Part shown: piece after piece, positions 1-11,370 of the stretch
How the letters are laid out: every line of letters starts with the position of its first letter
Numbering within the stretch: the first letter of the stretch is position 1
Assembly: GCA_003427395.1 (NCBI GenBank)
Contig: BFEA01000027.1
Location: 2,491,323-2,531,261 of the forward strand
DNA: 39,939 nucleotides
Reading direction: 5' to 3'
Origin: Chara braunii
Taxonomy: Eukaryota > Streptophyta > Charophyceae > Charales > Characeae
Program-made: the position numbers and the translations under genes
Notes under the pieces: model-generated
The model's database searches: none
What the model was told of the DNA's origin: nothing
The model's input: the letters and a program-made list of their open reading frames with translations, nothing else

Positions 1-60
1 GAAGGGGTCCCGTACGTTCGGGCGTCCGGGTTCGGGCATTCGGCCCGTCCCGAACGCCAG

Positions 61-195
61 TAACCCTGATTATAATAATAAATTAATATGAATTATTATA
101 ATAATAATAACATGATTATTATTATAATAATAATATGATTATTATTTATTTATGCATTATTATTAATATTATTATTATTATTGTTGTTAATTATT
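61..195. repeat. AT-rich ATT/TAA microsatellite
   Basis: Imperfect trinucleotide repeats of TAA, ATT and TTA run through this stretch next to a GC-rich segment at 1-60 that repeats a CCCGAACG-like motif. No gene is seen in 1-246. This is flanking sequence outside the retroelement. Confidence 0.85.
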
Positions 196-246
196 TTTTT
201 CATGTTTGTATCGCTTGTTCTGATATAATCGCTAGCACAATCAAAT

Positions 247-250
247 ACGT
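247..250. repeat. Candidate target-site duplication, left copy (ACGT)
   Basis: ACGT sits directly against the TG that begins LTR copy A at 251. The same four bases sit directly against the CA that ends inverted copy C (29280-29283). Ty3/gypsy integration usually duplicates 4-6 bp, so this could mark the two integrated ends. Only four bases match, and the motif is palindromic, so chance agreement is possible. Confidence 0.4.
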
Positions 251-741
251 TGTCGCGCGCGGCGGTCCCACGCCCTGCTAGGGACGTTGAACCTCACGGT
301 CGTGTCACGCAGGATTTATTTTTGTAGAACAACTTGTTACCACTCCAACCATGCGCGTGTGCTATACCTCTCACGACTCCCTGCGACACGTCGGGACGTC
401 GCGAGGTACAACTTACCTCTACCCGAGGGGTTGTCACCACCCTCAGGTAGGCGTATCCCTGCTGAGCTACCGGCCCACGTGCGAAGGCTTTTACATGCCT
501 GAGTAGAGGTAGGTCGGCCGAGGGCGTTTGCTTGATCGCAGTAGCATGAAATGGGGTACGCGTGGTAAGACGCCTAGGACTGACCCATTAGATACTCAGG
601 TCGAACTTTGAAACGGTCGTCTTATTTCCGCTTTTTATTCTCAAAACACTTTCTCCTTGTAACCTCTACGATCAACGTACCAAAACCTTGTCACTATCAA
701 AGATAATCTATTCCACTCAACGTATGACTAATCATCAGATA

Positions 742-749
742 GTATATAA
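742..749 (-). promoter_or_regulatory. TATA box of LTR copy A
   Basis: On the minus strand this reads TTATATACT, and the same motif occurs at 28781-28789 on the plus strand in copy C. Copy B has a changed version (about 25391-25400). The position, downstream of the tandem-repeat U3 and upstream of the splice donor in the leader, fits an LTR RNA polymerase II promoter with transcription running toward lower coordinates. Inferred from motif and position. Confidence 0.5.
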
Positions 750-1849
750 GACTTGATTATGAATAACGAGGTATTACCGCTGGGAACCCTTCCCACTTTC
801 ACAAGTGTTGAGTGTCCAAACTCTTCACGATGTCAATTCCAGTCCAGCCCAAATCATGCACAAAACAGACCTGCACAACATAATGCAAAGATAGTTCACA
901 TGTCATGCATTAACAACGTCAACCATCAACCACTGACATAGTCCCTCACTCCCCAAACCATGCATGACAGCTCTATCTTTCCTGAGATGCAAACCCAGCC
1001 CCCTCACATCTATTCAAAGGACCCTTGAGAGTGACCAGGATCATTTAGGCGATGACCACAGGTAATAGTTTTACTGTCCACAGGGTTTGTTTTTGGATGT
1101 AGGTATCAAGTCAAAGTGGAAAGAGTTGAATCGGCAACGACCGACCTGTTATCGAGTGATAACAGAAAATTGGGTCCTTTATGTAGGATTTTCTCCTTCA
1201 ATTGCAGTAGACCAAAGCAAAAGACCTGCACACAAACAGGTCAACAAGGATTCAACATCCCCACTTGATCCCCCACATAATGATATATAAGGTTCAAGCC
1301 TCTTAGTTCTGGTTTGTGAACTTTGGGATTAACATCCCAAAGTCTAACCCCTAGCTTCTACCTACCCTGAGTCGTCTGTCACTCCTTCTTTTATTTCAAG
1401 GAGTCCCCTCGCCTGTGTCCTTAGTTGTCTTTTATGAAAACTTCACATTTTCTCCTCCTTTCAGTCCTTGCATTCTCTCTCTTGCGGATAAGCACACTCT
1501 TTTGTGCTTTACGCGGTAGTCCGACCGAGATCAACTCAAGCCAGTGGCGGTTTCTTCGATGAATTGTGGCTATACGGTATTTTTTTTCTAGTTCCTTTTT
1601 CCCGCGGTGTTCGCCCTTCTCTTACGTTCCTTTTAAGGAACCTTTGGAGTTGCTCCCGATGGAGCACTCCTTTTCCTTTCTCTTCTTGCTTGTTCTGACA
1701 TACTCAAGTAGTGGGCTGATTCACCCGGGAATCTTCCATTGCTTGATCAACTCCAAATAATCTGTTTGTCAGAAGTGTAGTCGAGCCGCCCCACGGGATC
1801 ACTCAGTCATCCCTCAAAGTTCACGCAATCCTCATGTAATCAAGCAGCT

Positions 1850-3690
1850 CATGGCATCTAGTGTAAGTGATTGGATAACTCACCCGGGAGTATCCCTTTA
1901 CTGTCTAAACACAATCATCATTTCTTCACTAGTAAACCTCTGAATCAAACAAGTATTAGGATAACCCTCCCGGGAGTTACCCTACTACCAGTTCGATGAG
2001 TAGGAGATCAGTCAAAACAACTCCAAGTTGAATAGCCTTGACTGTTCCCCTACTTTGCCCACTCGTCGCGAACGAGCAAGAGGTATGCCGACTTTTACGG
2101 AAGTCGACCAGATTGACCTAGACTTAAGAGTTCGTGCACTCACCCGNNAGTACTTAATTCCCTTCCTAAGTCTAGTCAAATCAAGTGAGAGGAGAACTCC
2201 ATGGGAGCTCCTCGTAACCTGATCCAATATTAAATAGCTAGGCCATTAGTATCCAAGTAATGNCAATCCATTAGTCATACCAGAGAAAGCAGCAGGGTTA
2301 CTCACCCGNGAGTATCTCTTTTACTTGTCCAAACATAATCAACTCATCCTTTTCTTGTTAGTTGATCCCCAGATCAAACAAAGTATTAAGATAACCCTCC
2401 CGGGAGCCATCTAATACCAGTTCGATGTGTAGGGGACCAGTCAAATTTCAAAGAAGCCTACTAGATTGACTTAGACTTAGGAGATCACGTACTCACCGGG
2501 AGTACTTGATTCCCTTCCTAAGTCTTAGTCAAATCAAGTGATAGGAGAATTCAACGGTTGTTGTTAACGATCGTAGGATTGTACTTTACGGAAGTACCGA
2601 TCAAATGACTTTTGTTAAGTTTGAAAGAGTGTACTTCACGGAAGTACTGGATCAAATGACTTCTGTTAAGCTGAAGGATGTACTTCACGGAAGTACCGGA
2701 TCAATTGGTTCTTTGTTAGTTAAAGGAGTGTACTTCACGGAAATACTGGATGAAATGACGGTTGTCAATGTAACCTGCCTGTCAATAGGGAGGATGCACG
2801 ACATTTTCCTGCTACAAATGTCCGAGTTAACTAATCATTAAACAAACTTGTTAACTTTAGATAGGTCATTAGTATCGAACGTTGTCAATCCATTAGTCCT
2901 ACCAAGACAAGTAGCAGGGTACTCACCCGAGAGTATCCTTTTTACTCGTCCAAGCATAATCAACTCATTCTTTCCTTGTTAGTTGATCCCTAGATCAAAC
3001 AAAATATTAGGATAACCCTCCCGGGAGCCACCTAGTATCATTTCGATGTGTAGGGGACCAGTCAACTTTCACGGAAGTTGACCACATTGACTTAGACTTA
3101 GGAGTTCGTGTACTCACCCGGGAGTACTTAATTCCCTTCCTAAGTCTAGTCAGATCAAGTGATAGGAGAACTCCANGGGAGCCTCCCATAACCCGATCTA
3201 ATGTTAATTGGATAAGTCATCAGTAATCAAGCAAACCAACTTCTTAGTCATATCAAAACAAGTAGCAGGGTTATTCACCCGGGAGTATCCCTTTTACCTG
3301 TCCAGGCATTTTTAACTCGTTCTTTTCCTTATTAGTAGACATCCGGATCAATCAAGTACTAGGATAACCCACCCGGGAGCCACCCTACTACCAGTTTGAT
3401 GCGTAGGAGATCAGTCGACTTTCACGGAAGCCGACCACATTGACTTAGACTTAGGAGTTCGTGTACTCACCCGGAAGTACTTTATGCCCTTTCTAAGTCT
3501 AGTCAAATCAAGTGATAGGTGAACCGCATGGGAGTACTGGATCAGTCTTGGATTTAGCTGGTAGGTTGACAGAGAAGACGCACGACATCTTCTCGTCATC
3601 AATGTATGTATGTCAAAAAGTCAACTAGTTAGGTGGATGGCCGGGTAGTTCGCACGACGAGTACCCTTTTAGTCATTCCATGCAGGCAGT
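1850..3690. repeat. Tandem CCCGGG-centred palindromic units in U3
   Basis: About a dozen units share a core like TACTCACCCGGGAGTATCC, or its partner GATAACCCTCCCGGGAG. The units alternate with segments carrying an inverted repeat such as GTCAACTT-x6-AAGTTGAC. The CCCGGG centres recur at roughly 75-110 bp steps, for example near 1886, 1970, 2398, 3020, 3118, 3278 and 3374. Each can fold into a hairpin. This is the U3 (promoter-upstream) part of the LTR, so the units could be protein-binding sites. Confidence 0.75.
2581..2746. repeat. 50-bp tandem repeat with 17-bp perfect palindrome
   Basis: Four copies of GTACTTCACGGAAGTAC or a one-base variant lie at 2581-2597, 2631-2647, 2680-2696 and 2730-2746, a period of 49-50 bp. 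The arms GTACTTC and GAAGTAC are fully complementary around a 3-nt centre. The mirrored set is in copy C at 26803-26819, 26853-26868, 26901-26917 and 26951-26967. The regular spacing in U3 suggests binding sites for a dimeric protein, which is inference. Confidence 0.8.
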
Positions 3691-4440
3691 TTGACGATCC
3701 CAATGGAGACCTCCATCATACTGCCTTTGTTTTTCTCAAGACCAAGCAGGCTAAGTTCCTTCTTGGTTCTTTCCTAGGTTCTTTTTTCTCATCAGGCACG
3801 TTATGATTTCAATCATATAACCCTTTTGCTTTTGGTGCTTTTAGTCCTGAAGAAATCATAGAAACAGTATATCGTATAATCATACAAGCAGAAAATAGAA
3901 GGGCGTAGCCTTTAAGGGTATATGGGAAAGGAATGAAGTGTGCGTACCTTAAGGTTCCATGTCTCCAGAGTTCCTCCTGAACTCCGACAGAGCTCCCGCA
4001 ATCGCCTTGCTTTGTTGGACCATTTGAACATTCATCCTTCACAGAGTAGATCTTTTTCATTCAAGAGGTCTTATTATTTCGGATAGTTTACGAAAACAAA
4101 GGGAAACGAGAGGATTACACCACGGGAGAATGGGGAAGGATGGAGGAGGTAGGTACCATCACTTGGTGACGATATCTCTCTCCTCTCCATTACCTTTCAT
4201 CTCCTCAAACCTGATCTCTCCCACTCCCTCAAACATACAAGGAATCGCAGGATAATGTGCCGAATGAGATAGTCAACAATAATCACACTAATAACCCTGA
4301 ATAAATATGAAGAAGAGAAGAAAAGGGCAATTCAGATCAAGGGAGAAGAAAAAAGGATAGTAGAGGTAGACATTATCACATGGTGTCGGTGTCCTTTTCC
4401 CCTACATTACTCTGCTTTTTTCGCCTTCCCTGGTCCATAA
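3691..4440. other. Gene-free stretch at the 3' end of the element
   Basis: No convincing gene is present. Two related segments of about 200 bp seem to be present, one around 4110-4230 and one around 4310-4430. Each has a purine-rich start, then a TAGGTACCATCACTTGGTG-like or TAGACATTATCACATGGTG-like core, then a pyrimidine-rich run. The polypurine tract expected beside a 3' LTR (pyrimidine-rich on this strand) may lie here, for example near 4170-4200 or 4392-4420, but I cannot fix it. Confidence 0.4.
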
Positions 4441-4460
4441 TTGAACTTAATAATCAATAA

Positions 4461-4478
4461 ATAATAATAATAACAATG

Positions 4479-4535
<57 letters not shown>
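4461..4535. repeat. (TAA)n microsatellite
   Basis: A nearly pure run of TAA units. It is the first of several such tracts spread through the 4.4-9.9 kb repeat array. Confidence 0.9.
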
Positions 4536-5202
4536 TAAGGTATATATTTATAGAATGTCAAACTGCAAAATCAATAGACATCTAGATCATGCATGAGTAT
4601 AGGGTGCACATGCATTGAGTACTAATCAAAATAGAGCAATACAACGAAGTAATGAGCCAACGCCCAAGCTAGCAGGCGACATCAATGCAGTATCCAGAAT
4701 CGTTCTCTCTGTCTGGCGCACAACGCCCAACCTACTCTACAGTATTATCCTATGATGTAGTTGGCTTACGCAACAAGATCATTTCGGTTCACATATCTGC
4801 CCATACCATCGGCAACCTCTTCTTCATGTACCAGGTTCGTATCTTGTCACCCTCAACCAGGCCTTGATTATTTCACACAATGCCCTACACCCTAAAGACC
4901 ACCCAATCATTCGCTGTACCCCTTGGCGCCTAGCGGCCTGGCTGTGGTCGCCTACGCCTCGCTGCCCTGTTACGTGTGTAGTTGCCCAGACACAACTGTC
5001 GTGGCCTGGGCGAGCTGTACGGCGCAACTTAGTGAGGTCCGCACGTTCACTCAATCAACTGATGTGCTGCAGGAGCCTAAATGCCCACATACGAAGATGT
5101 CGAATTCGGCCTAAGACAAATATTCAGGCCCCCCCTTCACTTAGGCCGGCCCGAGGCTGGTTGGGACCACAAACTACTGAATCAATAACAACATTAATAA
5201 TA

Positions 5203-5219
5203 ACAACAACAACAACAAC

Positions 5220-5289
<70 letters not shown>

Positions 5290-5290
5290 G
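5203..5290. repeat. (CAA)n/(TAA)n microsatellite
   Basis: A short CAA run changes into a long pure TAA run. The poly-isoleucine and poly-leucine frames here are products of the repeat, not proteins. Confidence 0.95.
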
Positions 5291-6892
5291 AACACCGTAA
5301 GGCAATGGGCAAAGGTGGAAGGACAGATTGCCTATGGCGATATCACATTGAAAGCCAGGAAGCCCCTCATCGTCCGTAAGACAGTAATGTACCCTCATTC
5401 CATCAGCGGAGAACCAAAGTTCTGAATCCGAATGTCAGTGAGATTATGCTCTCATTATTTCCAGATATAAGTACTCGGAGTCCTCCCTCTACCTGGGCTC
5501 AATACACAGGCTACAGCCATACAGCTCACTAACAGCCAATGAATTGACAATGTACCCAATTGACGTCAGCAGCAGATTCTAAGTACATTCAGGCTTCGAC
5601 CCCCGTAGACTATCGCCAAGCCTAGGTACGTGCCCTTACACCATCACCCTCATCCCTCTCTCTCTCTNCATTCTCCTCCTCTCTCTTCCTCTATTATTCT
5701 NGCATATATACATANACACAACGGGTTTCATGACTGTGTCAGATTAGTTTCTCAGACTTTCGACTGTCCGTGTCAGGGGCGTGATCCGACAGTCTGCTGC
5801 AAGGTTCGTATGATGACCATTTCCCTTAGGGGTATCGTCCAATCTGTGTGATGCGATAAACCCTTATCCATCAGTCAAATGTCTCCCGGAAAGACTATCG
5901 GGACCAACCTCCTGATCAATCGGAGATATTATGGCACAGTCGTGCTTATCCGTCTGCCGTGTATAACGGACATGACATAACTTGGATGCAAGCATGCGCA
6001 TGAACTCATACATGTTCACATACACATAGACCTACCCATTCACACACACACACTCTCGGAGAGATCATACAGTACCCACACTGGAGACCAGAGAGGAAAA
6101 CTTCAGGTATGCGCAACTTAGAAGTTTTAATAAATTATGAATTAAAACAGTTGAGATCAGTCACCCTCCGCTCAATAGTTCAAAAAGTCAGCAGCCCAAT
6201 ACCTGCATCTTCACCTTACGGTAAGTAACTCTCTTCTCTATCTGTGTCTGTCTGTCCGTTCTGTGTCTGTTTGGTCGACTGTCCTTTTCTTCCCTTTCTC
6301 TCTCTCTGTATCTGGGGGTGCGTGGCTATGTCTGTGCGCACGTGTGTCTGCCTGTTTGTGCCTGCCTGTTATGTCTACATCTGTTTTTTTGTAAGTTGTT
6401 ATCTGTCTGTTTGTTGCTGTCTATATCTGTTTTGTTTGTTTACCTGTCTCTGTTTGTCTGTCCATCAGTTCATTCATCTGTGCTTGCTTATCTGTTGTCT
6501 TGACTGTGTCGACTCTTTGTCTGTTCTGGTCCAGTCAAGCAAGTACCGCATGGGGCTGTGTGTACTACGGGTATGAAAGAGGTTAGATCAACGAGCTGTG
6601 GAAGTATAAATCAAGAGGCGGCGCCCTGCCATTTATCCATTCTTGCGTAAGCCAGGCGGAAGTGCTGTTACAACGAATTGTGCTAGGCGACCTGCAGTGT
6701 TGTTTGTTTGATTCATGTTTGTCTGTCCCGTTGATACCTGTCTGATTTGCCCGATCCTCCTTCCTTCTTCTCCTCCTCCTTTCTCGATCTTTCACATTCT
6801 CCCTCTCTCTCGCTAGTAGCATTCCCTCCTCCGGACTTTCCTTCTGTTATAGCCTCATTCATATACGGGTAACTACCCATAACGGTCATAAC

Positions 6893-6930
6893 AGTAATAA
6901 TAATAATAATAATAATAAAAATAATAATGG
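6893..6930. repeat. (TAA)n microsatellite
   Basis: A short TAA run with a few AAA/TGG interruptions. It is part of the spaced set of TAA tracts in the array. Confidence 0.85.
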
Positions 6931-7566
6931 TAAGATAAGAATATCCAGATTGCATAGTCACGTTGAAAACCCGATCGTATCACGGAGTCCAGAACGCAGT
7001 ATTACACCAATATGACTCTAATGGAGAATCGTAACACTGAAATCCAAAGTCGACGAGAGCTTGATTTTGCCATCATCACATATGTGTTCAGGCTCTTCTC
7101 CCTACTTGGCACCCTGTGCCCAGCCTACGCCCTACACAACTACCTCTTGCCTACTAATTGACAATGTAACTCACGAAGTCATCAACCAACGAAGTGCTTG
7201 GATACGCCGCTCAATGTAGACCACCGCCAGCACCAGGTAAGTGCTCTCACATCACCCATCCTTCTCTCTCTCTCTCTCTCTGATTCCTCTTTCTCTTTCT
7301 TCATCCTCTTTCACACTCGTTTTCTCTTTCCCCGTCATGTTCGTCCAGGGTATGCCTGTGTGAGATTGGCTTATTGCTCTGGGCTGTTTGTCCAACTGTT
7401 ATGTGTTGTCTGCTATTATCTGTCTGAATGTACTTTCCTCCCTTTCATCTTCCTTATTCAGTCACCGTTTGTAAGTATACCTCATCTCTTACTCAGTCCG
7501 ACACTGCACTCCCTGAGACTACGAGCATACTACAGAGGGTGATACTGATTACCACCAGTTCATAGC

Positions 7567-7579
7567 AATAATAATAATA

Positions 7580-7623
<44 letters not shown>

Positions 7624-7640
7624 TAATAATAATAACATAT
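7567..7640. repeat. (TAA)n microsatellite
   Basis: A long TAA run with small interruptions, located just before another copy of the array block that starts near 7840. Confidence 0.9.
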
Positions 7641-8556
7641 TATAAATGTAAGAAAATAAGTGATAACAGACATCAGCTACCTAGCAACATCATACACATG
7701 AGACCAGATAGTCTTGACCTAGAACCACCAACATAATTGCATCACGAGATTCACCAAATAAGAACACACCAAGAGCTCATAATTGACAGTGCTGGAATAG
7801 TCTCGTCATCATCATCAACGAAGAACCAATGTTGATATTTATCTGGCGCGCAGCGCCCATACTACATGTGACAGATCCTATCTATCCTATACTACGAAGC
7901 CGAAAGATGACGTCAACAACGTTCCCGAGGTACGAGCATATGGCAACCAATGTCGCACGCTTCCAACACCAGGTATGTCTCGCGCTACACTCACACCCTC
8001 GATCCCAACTCANAGATGCCACTTGCATCTCTCCATCTCCTTTTTTTTCTCTCTCTCTCTTTCTCTCTCTCACAAGGTACGAAATACCAGAGCAACAAGC
8101 ACCTACCACCAGTTNACAAGGACTGTTGATTCACGATCCAAAAAGCGTGCAGCACCATGTTCCAGATCACCTCAAACCCACGACACATCAAGCACTGAAT
8201 CCACGAAATAGCAAGGGCGAAACTTTCGAAGCATGAAGCACAGAGCCCAGAATGCTTTTCAGAATCACTGAGCACGTAGCATGCCAACTTCCCGCAGAAC
8301 ATCGACTCACGTATCAAAGCACCGAAGTACGGATCACAACTACTAAGCACCAAAGCAGAAAGTCCTGGCCAGGTAAGTATCTCCCTCTCTACTCCTCTTC
8401 CTTTTCTCCTCCTTCTTTTTCTTGATCAAGCCGTCAGTGTTCTTCCACTAGTATCGTGGTGTCTTTCCCTTGTTCCTCTTCTACTTGCTCCCCCGCGTCG
8501 GCGTCCCCGATGCGTGCACGTCTCTCTCTCTCTCTCCCCAGACACTCACACATTTC

Positions 8557-8820
8557 ATCGATAGGATGAGCAAAAACGAAATGAATCTTCCGCTGAAACG
8601 GGGAAACATACACTGCCACTTTGTGTTTTACTTGTTTTATCGGTCCACGTGGCGTGCGGCGAGGCATGGGTGGGAGACTTCACGCTCTCACCCTCTCGTC
8701 TCGTCGTGGCGATATCTCCAGCGCAGCAGGTACGTAGTAACCCAATCTTGTATCGCTCATCCCTTCCTTCTCTCCTCCCTCTCGTTCTCCTCTCTCTCTC
8801 CCTTTCTCTCTTACCCACAC
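8557..8820 (+). repeat. 280-bp array unit, copy 1
   Basis: The unit begins ATCGATAGGATGAGCAAAAA, continues through a GCTGAAACGGGGAAA core and a GGCGTGCGGCGAGG core, reaches CAG|GTACGTAGTAACCC at 8728-8741, and ends in a long CT tract. Related copies lie near 10373-10650 and 10653-10800. The period between the last two is close to 280 bp, so they are tandem. Confidence 0.75.
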
Positions 8821-9827
8821 ACATACGAGTAGTAGCCTATCCCGACGAAGTAGTGGGAGATTCGATAGATTCTGCCCATCTTTTCGATGTGAGTTTGCGC
8901 GAGGCCAGCTGCTTCCCCGGAGGCTTTCCCGGCGGCCTGGTACATCGCGCAACGAATCGGTCGAAGCACCTCTCTCTCTTTCTCNCACACACACACGAGC
9001 TGCCTACGGTAAAGGCGCAGATCAAAACAAGAATCGATCTCTTACTCAAAGTACAGATAGCGTAGCGGAAGACTCAGATACCAATGATTCGAACAATCAA
9101 TATTGTAATGCAGCCCTTTTATCATCGTTCCAAGGTGTGAAGGGACCAGGCATTTGTACAGGGGGAATGTGCCAGTCCCCGCCATGCACAGGTGAAGAGG
9201 AGGGGATTAGACAAAGAGAGGGGGAAAGCTGGGAATGTCGCCAACACGAAGTCTTTGTCATAAGTCCCAAATAATCCCTCGTCGTAATGTCTGAAGTCCA
9301 AAAGTCGAATCTGGATCCGAGGTCACCAAACTCTCTCTCTCACTCTTCTCGCATAGTCTGCAGATGCAGTGAAGTCAGAGAAGGAGAGGGTGAGAGGGAG
9401 ATGGTGGACTAAGAAGAGGTAGAAGAAGAACTCCCTCTCCCTGTTGTGAGCCAGGTACTAACCTGGGAGGTTGGCGCTTTTGCTGCAGGTACCTCGTAGG
9501 CGAAGCTTGGAGCAACAGCGCTTCAGGTACGTACCCCTGGCCTCCGCCCAACCTCTAGTGCTATCCTAACTATGATGCCCATTCTACATATGGCAGATCC
9601 TAACTAGCTTAGACTATATTGCCGCATGTTGTTGACGTTAACAGTATCCCCGAAATACGAGCGAATCTCGGCCAAAGCCCATTGCCTCGTGCTCCAGGTA
9701 CATATCACTTACAACCTCTATCCCCCCCCATTCTCAGATATCACTTGCACCCAAGATCAAACATGCGCCCCGCTTCGTGTACACAGCTGGGCTCACGTCC
9801 GAGATTATATTATCATAATTAAATAAT

Positions 9828-9832
9828 AAACT

Positions 9833-9874
<42 letters not shown>

Positions 9875-9875
9875 T
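9828..9875. repeat. (TAA)n microsatellite
   Basis: A TAA run that follows the third copy of the TGGCGC-type block. Confidence 0.9.
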
Positions 9876-10372
9876 CAGTAATAATGGTAACACAAAAAAA
9901 AATGGCGAGCGGATGCAAGTAGTTTTTCCGGCTCGATTCAGTCAAAAAGAGGATACGTAGAGTTTCGGGGGAGTTGCTTCAGTTCCTACATCCTTTATCT
10001 GGTTCATCCATCATCGAGGTGAGTTCTTACTTCCCCCTTTTACCCCTTTCTCCTCACACACTCGTATGCAAACTCACGTACCTATCGCATGCACATACTC
10101 CCTGCACACCCACATACCATTGGCTTAATACTTCAGGCTCAAATCTCACACCGTCTTCTTCATCTTCTGTCGAATGACTTTACTCATAATCTTGGTCATG
10201 ATCAGGGTGCACCTGACCACGATTATGCGTTGGATACATGTAAAATGACAGCAATGACATATGTCGAAAAAACCATTCGTGCGAATGAGGTAAGTAGCCA
10301 TCCCTCCACTTTCTCTTTCTCTATCTTATATACGTCCCTTAACACGACCCCACGTTCAAACACATACATCCC

Positions 10373-10800
10373 ATCGATAGAACGAGCAATATAGGGATGA
10401 ATCTTTCGTTGAAACGGGGAAATATACATGACCACTTTTTGGTTTGTTCATTCTATCGTTCCTGCGTGGCGGTGCGCGGGTTGGGGAACTAGCTGTTTGG
10501 CCAAGGTCGGAGACTTATCGTCTCTCTTTCTCTTCCACACTCTCGTAGTGCAACAGGTACGTAGTAACCCGATCTTGTATCGCTCAACCTTCCCTTCTCT
10601 CCTCTCTCTTGCTTCTCCTCTCTCTCACACACACACACACACACATTCCATCGATAGGATGGGCAAAAACGGAATGAATCCTCCGCTGAAACGTGAAAAT
10701 ATACACCGCCACTTTTTGATTTGTTCATTCTGTCGATCCAAGTACCGCGTGGCGTGCGGCGAGGTACGGGTTTGGAGACTTAGCCTCCCCCCCTCTCTCA
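10373..10800 (+). repeat. 280-bp array unit, tandem copies 2 and 3
   Basis: Copy 2 (10373-10650) holds the ATCGATAG start, the TGAAACGGGGAAA core, CAG|GTACGTAGTAACCC at 10555 onward, and a CT then CA dinucleotide run. Copy 3 starts again at about 10653 with ATCGATAGGATGGGC and is cut off near 10800. Both match copy 1 at 8557. Confidence 0.75.
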
Positions 10801-11279
10801 TATCTTTTCCCTCTCCTTTCCTTATCCTCTCCATTCTCCTCCTTCATCTCCTTCCCTCACACATTCTGTACGCACTCTCCTGCCGTTGTGCTCGTCTTTC
10901 CCCTTTCGTGTGTAAGTACTTCCTCCAAGTGTGATCGCCATTTCCCACAGACTACCTTTCCGAAATGATACAGTCAATAAGTGTAGGGGGGGGGGGTGAG
11001 TCGTGTTCGGGCTGATCGCCCGACTGCTGTGATCACGACTAGCAGCGTATAGGTAAGTGTTTCCCAATCTCTCTCTCTCTTTCACATATAGACACTCGAC
11101 CTCGACTGGCCTATCAACCTCGACTTCGAACGAATCCATCCTCAATAGCAGGCCGGATTCGTTCGAGCACAGTCCAGAATCTAGTTTATAAAAACGGAAA
11201 GAAAAAAAATAAAAGAAAATAAAGGAAAGTAGAAAAATAAAAAGAAAGAAAAAGAAAACTTCGAAAACTAAATCTAACT

Positions 11280-11370
11280 TCCGACTTCCCCGTTGGGACA
11301 ACTGTCGGATTCTGCCTAGGTCTAACTAACCTCCTTACACAGAGGTCACGGGTTTGAATCCCACTCATCC
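11280..11370 (+). repeat. tRNA-like (possible SINE) segment
   Basis: The stretch ACCTCCTTACACAGAGGT followed by CACGGGTTTGAATCCCACTC resembles the anticodon arm (loop CTTACAC, which would read TAC, valine) and T-arm of a tRNA. GGGTTTGAATCCC is close to the pol III B box GGTTCGANTCC. The stem needs an extra base, and I cannot build a clean acceptor or D arm. A decayed tRNA-derived SINE head is more likely than a working tRNA. Confidence 0.3.

Larger units (their letters stand above)
251..3690 (-). mobile_element. LTR copy A, 3' LTR of the minus-strand gypsy element
   Basis: The segment from 251 repeats at 24902 in the same orientation (copy B) and at 29279 reading backwards (copy C), with a few percent divergence. 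Read on the minus strand it ends in CGACA, the usual CA terminus, followed by ACGT and non-element DNA with no primer-binding site. That makes it the 3' LTR. Its U5/R part is at 251-750 with a TATA box near 742-749. Its U3 part (about 1850-3690) is built from tandem palindromic units. Copy A differs from B and C at many CpG positions in the deamination direction. The upper boundary is uncertain because no clear TG end or polypurine tract was found; repeat units fade out near 3690. Short ORFs inside it look like chance frames. Confidence 0.8.
4640..11100 (+). repeat. Diverged repeat array with recurring splice-donor-like sites
   Basis: Several sequence blocks recur. One, with a TGGCGCGCAGCGCCCA-like core and ending in CCAGGT, is recognisable near 4715, 7840 and 9565. 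A second, with AATTGACAATGTA then GTAGAC and ending in AGGTA(A/C)GTGC, is near 5545-5630 and 7155-7240. A third, of about 280 bp, is near 8557-8820, 10373-10650 and 10653-10800. Twelve AG|GTAAGT-like sites with the intron side starting at 5626, 6221, 7237, 7973, 8373, 8730, 9527, 9698, 10019, 10290, 10557 and 11053 are each followed by CT-rich sequence. No continuous protein can be read across the pieces, so this is either a repeat family or the ruin of a multi-exon unit. It lies in the 3' part of the minus-strand element and may be nested insertions. Confidence 0.6.

Noticed and set aside
287-2227. Short frames repeated in all LTR copies (for example at 1087-1290, 25738-25941 and 28262-28465)
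   Set aside because: They recur only because the LTR is repeated. They are short, lack motifs, and lie across promoter and leader sequence.
3809-4060. Minus-strand 83-residue frame near the 3' LTR as an env-like gene
   Set aside because: It is too short, has only one weakly hydrophobic stretch and no cysteine pattern or signal peptide, and is not continued in other frames.
5124-5398. Open frames encoding long poly-isoleucine, poly-leucine or poly-valine
   Set aside because: They are translations of the (TAA)n/(CAA)n microsatellite at 5203-5290 in different frames and on both strands.
6244-6576. Cys-rich plus-strand frame of 110 residues
   Set aside because: The underlying DNA is a TCTGTCTG/TTTG-type simple-sequence tract. 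The cysteines come from TGT repeats, not from a protein family.
11340-11370. Functional tRNA gene
   Set aside because: Only the anticodon and T-arm regions look tRNA-like. The anticodon stem has an extra base, and no acceptor or D arm could be assembled.
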